From Rhizophagus irregularis (Eukaryota > Glomeromycota > Glomeromycetes > Glomerales > Glomeraceae), in NCBI RefSeq assembly GCF_026210795.1, contig NC_089436.1, forward strand, positions 3,782,001 through 3,846,000: a stretch of 64,000 nt of DNA, in the 5' to 3' direction. The position numbers and the translations under genes are program-made. The notes beneath the pieces are model-generated. The model saw only the letters and a program-made list of their open reading frames with translations, searched no databases and was not told the DNA's origin. Below, piece by piece: positions 59,243-64,000 of this stretch (the first letter of the stretch is position 1; every line of letters starts with the position of its first letter).

Positions 59243-59268
59243 CCACCTGTAAATACTGTCAGAGGTGG
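59243..59268 (-). promoter_or_regulatory. Conserved 3' UTR stem-loop of the retroposon (copy 2)
   Basis: On the minus strand CCACCT, loop CTGACAGTATTTAC, AGGTGG. The loop differs from copy 1 by one base. Confidence 0.55.
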
Positions 59269-59425
59269 AATGGTTCACACTATTTTTAATTGTTCTAAAT
59301 TAGTTAAACTTCTTTTTACGCTAATAAGGAGTAATGTAGATTAGTGTAAAATGAAGGAAAAAGGGCTATTAAAGTTTTGGACTCATTACAAATGTTTACA
59401 TAAAATAGGTTAAAAGTAACAAAAT

Positions 59426-61486
59426 CTAAGATTTGTTCGAACTAGAAACAGGGGAGTCAATAGGGTAACCCGTATCCAGTCGTAGACGTTTAAATTGGTC
59501 TCTGTGAAGATAACGATCGCAGATGTTAGTAAGTGTGTTCCGTTTCTTGGGACGAACTTCGAGGCTTTTGGTATCGTCAGAAGTGTCATTATAAGCGATG
59601 TCCTCGAGGTGTGGGAGCATGAATCGTTTTGGGAGGGAGTCAAAGTAAGTAACGTAACGTCTTCGTTCACGCTGATAACGATTGTTTGAACAGCCGCTGG
59701 TTGCATAATTCATGAACCGGTCATGCACTGTTTGTAGTTTGGTAAGGTGGGTCGTAGTGTCTAGATGACGTTGAAGGTGTTTGGTGCTAGTGCCGTGATA
59801 AAGGTGTAAAGTTGCATCACGTTTGGCCTTAGTTAGCCGACGTTGAAATTCTTTAGGCTTGAGTTTAGTACGCCTATTTGATTGTAATTCCAGTAACTCG
59901 GCCACTTGGTCGGGTTGTTGTCTTAATGCGTAGGAGTCTTTAACAACTCGTAACCATCCATCAGAATCAGGTGGTAAATAACGTCCGTATACATCATAGA
60001 TGGGAGATCTAGGGACGAAAGGTGTAAATTCATCACCTAAGGACTTTCCAAACGGGTTGTAATTTTCCACTGTCGCAATCATCTCGTGCGCGGGATGTGG
60101 TGAAAAAGTAATACTATCATTCGACATCAAATTGTCTGTAGAGTTGTTGAAGTTAAAATCATTCATCGAGATTTCTGATGAATTTAATTTAAATTGGGGT
60201 GCATTTATAGGAATATCAACTTGGAATACGCTGGAGAACACAATCTTGGGTTCATCTAATAAGAGGTCTTCTTTAGGGGCCAGAGGTCCACCAATCCGTT
60301 CATAGAACGGAATGCGAAATGGGTAAGCATCAGCATCAGGAATCGCTGATTTCCGGGAGTAAGTAAGATGTGAGAGGGTTTTGTGAATAGTTTGACATTT
60401 GTGAAAAAGAAAATGATTTTTTTGAGCAGCTTTAAGTTTCACTTCGAAACCAATACATGCTGAATCATAACGGGTATTAAAAACTCTGTTGCAATTTCTA
60501 TCGAAACGCTTCTGTTGATTCCTTTTAGTCTTTGAGTTAGGAGAGGGTATAAATTTGAAATTATATAACCGTTTAATGTACATATTACGGTGACGGGAGC
60601 GTATAATGTTTTTATTGCTGGCGGCCAGGTATTTCATAGAGTATTCAATGCCGAGGCGTCGAGAAAAAATTCGTTTTTCAGTGCCTTCATTCCATCTATG
60701 GTAGAGGTGTGTAGCATGGGAAGTTTTGGAATTAAGTAAAACTTGATTTTGTAGACTATTATGTTTAGTAAAATGGAAAAGTCGAGTTCGGAAGAACTCT
60801 TGTTGATGATCGACACAAGCGTGACGATTATTAGTCATAACAAAAGGACTAGGTATATGGCAAAGAGATAGGTCTTTGGACTTTTTCAAAGTCATTAAAT
60901 GTTGGCAAGGTATATAACAGCCGAAGTGAAAACGATATCTCTTGTACGAGAAATTGAAGAAAGTTTTGGAAGATTTATTATGTTGACTTCCAGGGTGAGG
61001 GTGATCTTCATTATCGGGTAAGAGAGTATTGCCTGCACGTGATCAGATAATATTAAACCGATCCAATAGCTTGCGGCGGATAAGGTTAAAATATCTTTGT
61101 TGTATACGTCGTGGTATGACTCGTTGTAAGGAAAAGAAGTGCGTGAGCATTTTACTAATTTGGTATTTGTTGTTGGGGAATGGACTCGTTGAGGTATACC
61201 GAATCGGTTTAGTCTGCATGTTGTAATCATTTGTATGTATGATAAGGTGAATATCATTGGTGCCTGAAAATTGATCGGCCAGCTCAAAAAAGTAACTTTT
61301 TGAGCGTCTAAATTCATAAATCTTGTTATAACCGGTACGATTATTAATATTCACGTGAAATTTTTTCACCGAAATAAGGAAGCTATATTCAATGTGGGAA
61401 GTGGGTTTTTGAAAAATATTTTGTGAAGTAGGGAAAGAAATAGCCTCTAGTGGCATATATTCTTTAGAGATAGTATTATATTCCAT
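59426..61486 (-). pseudogene. Retroposon protein gene, copy 2, one internal stop
   Basis: One frame of 687 codons from the ATG at 61486 is broken only by TGA at 61043-61045, between DRFNII and SRAGNTLL. Copy 1 has Arg at the aligned position (IRSR), so a single CGA to TGA transition explains the stop. The protein otherwise aligns over its whole length with copy 1: RTGYNKIYEFRRSKSYFFEL, NRHACVDHQ, YSRKSAIPDADAYPFRIPF, DSDGWLRVVKDSY. The C-terminus is basic (RPKKRNTLTNICDRYLHRDQ). Function unknown; see copy 1. Confidence 0.85.
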
Positions 61487-61534
61487 CTCTGATTCTTTCA
61501 AGGGACGGTTGAGATAAGAGGAAGCCTTTCTGTG

Positions 61535-61554
61535 GAGGCCACCCCGTGGTCCTC
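61535..61554 (-). promoter_or_regulatory. Hairpin in the retroposon 5' leader (copy 2)
   Basis: On the minus strand GAGG-A-CCAC, loop GG, GTGG-CCTC: an 8-bp stem with one bulged A. Sequence differs from copy 1 while pairing is kept. Confidence 0.55.
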
Positions 61555-62506
61555 TCCTCTTGAAAAAAAAAATTTATTTTTTTTTTTTTTATTCGTGAGA
61601 AAATAGGTTACTGCGGAATTTTAACAAAAAAAACGGAAAGGGGAAAGAGTTTTTTTTTTTCTCTATAACGGATCAATTTTCTAACCAGCTATAGTAAAAA
61701 TGATTCGATAAACCGGATCACGTGACTGGGAACCAATAAAATTTAAGTAACGTGATGCGGTAAATCTTAAATTTGGCCGGAATTATAAAAATCTTAATTC
61801 CGGCTGAAGTTAAGTATTACTTATATATTCAATCAAAATATTTTATATTCATTTTCATGACCTCTATAACTTAAAACTAGATGAAAAAAATCAAATTATA
61901 GTGTATATTAGTTTTATTAGCATGAAAATTTTTTAAAAATTCAATATAATAGATTTTCAATATATCGAAATTTTTTCGCTAAACCGGATATCCCGATAAA
62001 CCGGATATTTTTAGTGGAACCGATAGATCCGGTTTATCGAATTTCACTGTGTATATGTTATTCTATCAACTAACCCGTCTAAGATGGAAGTAAAGTATCA
62101 ATACTTATTAAATCTAAACTAAATATCCAAAAAAAAAGTTTTATAATAAAATATCTCATATTCAATATTTATTTTTTATGTCGGTGAAATGATTGTCGGT
62201 GAAACGTTTGTGATTGTCTGTGAAATGAACCAGACCCGTAACTTAGTACACAAATCCGCCGATATGCATATCATATACTGTAGCGATTATATTATCATTT
62301 ATCTTGTAAAAAAAAAAATACTGTAGTGCCTATATTATAAGTTAAGGTTTCAAAATTTTACATAGTTTCATATAACAATATATATACTTATTATAAAAAA
62401 TTTAAGAAAAATTTTTAGTCATCCTGGCCTTAAAGGAATGACTGATGACTGATCACCGTAAAAAAAAGGTAGCTGCGGCTGATCACATTATCCTAAGAGG
62501 GAGTCA

Positions 62507-62692
62507 CCGGACAAATTAACCAAATTTGATCGGGCATCTTGCAAGTTTTTTTAATTTGACCCATTTAAAAAATAATAGAATGATTTTTTTTTGCAGTATT
62601 TCTTAATGTAAAAAAAAAATATCATCAATGTATCTATTAATGCAAGATGCCGATCATTTGTTAAACGGGGACATCGTCCGGATTGTCCAGTG
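62507..62692. mobile_element. Small TIR element (about 186 bp)
   Basis: Left arm GTCACCGGACAA...TTTGATCGGGCATCTTGCA and inverted right arm ATCACTGGACAA...AATGATCGGCATCTTGCA pair over about 40 bp with a gap. No TSD was visible. Confidence 0.5.
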
Positions 62693-63547
62693 ATTGTTAA
62701 CTTTAAAAAAACATATCTGATTAACCGGAATTGGATTAGCCACCTGTTACGCTGTAGCAGGATTAAATCATACCAATGGTATTTTTCCTTTTCTTGTCCT
62801 TACATAATGTTCAGGAACCATTTGGGTTACAGCATTCACATTATATTTATAGAAAAGGAAGTATCTGATTTATAATTTATAATTAAAAAATTTATCACAA
62901 TTAGTCAAACAAAATGTATAATAGTAAAAAAAAATATTGTACTAAAACCAAAAATAAAAAAAAAATAGACTAAAAATTTTTTTTCGGTTTGAACTGACAA
63001 AAAATAAGAAAAAATGTTTAAAAAACAAAAATAAAAAAATGATTAAAAAAGAAAATTTATCATTCGACATTGAATAAAACATAAAAATTAAAAAAAAACT
63101 TGGTAAAAAAATTTAAAATTTATTTTTTGCTTGAGCCGAAAAAATAATAAAAAAAAAAATGATTAAAACAAAAAATTTATTCTAAAGAACCAAAAAAATA
63201 AGAAAAAAAATGTTTTATGCGAAGTAAATCGAAGAAATATGAGGGATCTACGAAGAATTTCAAATTCATTGCATGTGTATAATATATTCACATACAAGAA
63301 ATTCAGTATCCGGATCCGGATCGTACCTAAACAAAAAAAAAAGTTACCAGATTCCTTAACGGGTATTAACCGTTTTTACCCGTTTAGCACTTTACCATAT
63401 TTGACCTCGGGATATAATCCACAAAAAATTTGTAAATAAATATGTATGTTTCTGTACGATGCTGCGTTCATAAAGTTAATTTGATCCCTATTTGTTTTTT
63501 AAATTAATAATAAATATGAATTTATTAGTAATATAGCAGAAGACAGT

Positions 63548-63669
63548 TCAGCTGCTACTAAATTCCAGACCAAACTAGATCGCGCCTATTTTGAAATTAG
63601 CGATAATAATACAGAAAGTGTATTTCCTCAATGTAAAGTTATTGAAGATGGTGAAATGGAATGCATTTA
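63548..63669 (+). other. Possible coding remnant, 39 codons ending at TAA
   Basis: Reads SSAATKFQTKLDRAYFEI, SDNNTESVFPQCKVIEDG, EMECI and stop, with protein-like composition in an otherwise AT-rich setting. No upstream exon was found in the window. Could be the last exon of a decayed gene. Family not recognised. Confidence 0.3.
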
Positions 63670-63859
63670 AGGTTACTAACGGAATGAATTGAGTTAAACA
63701 AATAATGCTTTTACTAAAATAGTGGGTAGCGAACTAGACTTACTAAGAATTAAATTTATTTTGCTTATGAAAGCTACATAGTTATAAAATTCTTATTTTG
63801 AAACAAAAATGTCTTTCAAATTATATTAATAAAACACATTAAATTTAGTTTGAAACAAT

Positions 63860-63942
63860 ACAATTCTGTGACTCGGATATTCACAAATATCCGGGTATAT
63901 CCGGATTGTATCCGAGTAAACGGATAACGGGTCGCAGCACTA
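63860..63942. mobile_element. Right end of a second CCGGAT-rich hAT-like element
   Basis: TATCCGGGTATATCCGGATT, GTATCCG and the terminal GGGTCGCAGCACTA match the right end of 4815-5904 (GGGTCGAGGCACTA). A matching left end with TSD CGGCGTGA was not found in the window; it may be a truncated copy. Confidence 0.55.
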
Positions 63943-64000
63943 CGGCGTGATCTGCTGCGGCCGATTGCATCATCCAGAGGATGGAATTACCAAAAATGAA

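Larger units (their letters stand above)
58989..61662 (-). mobile_element. Full-length single-ORF retroposon, copy 2 (2674 bp), 18-bp TSD
   Basis: Flanked by CTATAACGGATCAATTTT at 58971-58988 and 61663-61680. The related fragment at 52485-52632 shows the same site unoccupied with one copy of this sequence, which proves the boundaries. On the minus strand: 5' UTR 61662-61487 (sharing ACTCTTTCCCCTTT and CCGCAGTAA with copy 1), ORF 61486-59426, 3' UTR ending AAAAATAAAAAATAAAAA. Confidence 0.88.
58836..62051. mobile_element. Pogo/Tc1-like MITE with TA flanks, interrupted by retroposon copy 2
   Basis: Ends CACAGTGAAATTCGATAAAC and its inverted copy at 62051, each followed outward by TA, the Tc1/mariner target. 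Subterminal zones repeat ATTCGATAAACCGGAT and CGATATACCGG. About 530 bp without the inserted retroposon. Fragments of the same family lie at 32040-32366 and 52485-52632. Confidence 0.8.
58463..62237. mobile_element. Outer TIR element (imperfect 8-bp TSD), host of two nested insertions
   Basis: Left end GGGTCGCGTTTAACTCACCG and inverted right end GGGTCTGGTTCATTTCAC share GGGTC and repeated TTCACCGACAA motifs. The flanks GTAACTAG (58455-58462) and GTAACTTA (62238-62245) agree at six of eight bases. The non-nested part is only about 560 bp, so it is a MITE. The TTCGGTGAAATGG array at 130-300 may come from the same family. Confidence 0.55.
62246..64000. other. Intergenic, repeat-rich right end of the window
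   Basis: Holds a small TIR element (62507-62692), the motif CCGGAATTGGATTAG at 62722, a poly-A/CGG tract (62925-63230) like that at 6.4 kb, a possible partial exon (63548-63669) and a CCGGAT-rich element end (63860-63942). Confidence 0.5.

Overview
The window looks like nuclear DNA of a fungus of the Rhizophagus type (Glomeromycotina, arbuscular mycorrhizal). This is inference from content. The sequence is very AT-rich, and introns are short (about 55-225 nt) with GTAAGT/GTAATA donors. The host-type genes belong to families known to be expanded in these fungi: Sel1-repeat kinases, BTB-BACK-TLDc, F-box/LRR, small tyrosine-kinase-like kinases, HMG-box and GT1 glycosyltransferases. No rRNA, tRNA or CRISPR array was found.

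Host-type genes: a 5-exon UDP-glycosyltransferase (2281-4251, -), a broken BTB-BACK-TLDc gene (7288-8330, +), a kinase with about 22 Sel1 repeats and one frameshift (8840-13162, -), an F-box/LRR protein (20083-21501, -), a decayed kinase copy (23255-24386, +), a secreted S1-type serine protease (28264-29211, -), the better-preserved kinase copy (53376-54559, +) and an HMG-box reading frame without an ATG (54571-54936, +). The two kinases sit in a segmental duplication (about 23.05-25.70 kb and 53.10-56.13 kb).

Most of the rest is mobile DNA, often nested. (1) An 11.5-kb Ty3/gypsy retrotransposon (38738-50250) has two 1404-bp LTRs that differ at one base by eye. It encodes gag, protease, RT-RNase H and integrase, and its RT-RNase H ORF ends in a P-loop thymidylate-kinase-like domain. 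Gag and protease share a frame separated by a single TGA followed by CTA. (2) A retroposon family about 2.68 kb long has one ORF of about 680 codons and no visible reverse transcriptase. One intact copy (15803-18483), one copy with a single stop (58989-61662), one degenerate copy split by the gypsy element, and two short 3' fragments are present; four of the five are flanked by 11-19 bp target-site duplications. Its RNA would carry a 5' hairpin conserved by compensatory change and a conserved 3' stem-loop. (3) A 5.6-kb DNA transposon (32367-37933, 8-bp TSD) carries a nine-exon, now broken gene with an OTU-like region, a zinc-finger-like region and a D-D-E transposase-like core. (4) Several non-autonomous TIR elements are present, including hAT-like ones with 8-bp TSDs, one inside a kinase intron, and a pogo/Tc1-like family with TA flanks. 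At 58.46-62.24 kb a retroposon lies in a pogo-like element that lies in another TIR element.

The two strongest candidates for undescribed biology are the kinase-bearing gypsy element and the single-ORF retroposon family. Both rest on reading the sequence by eye; no database search was possible.
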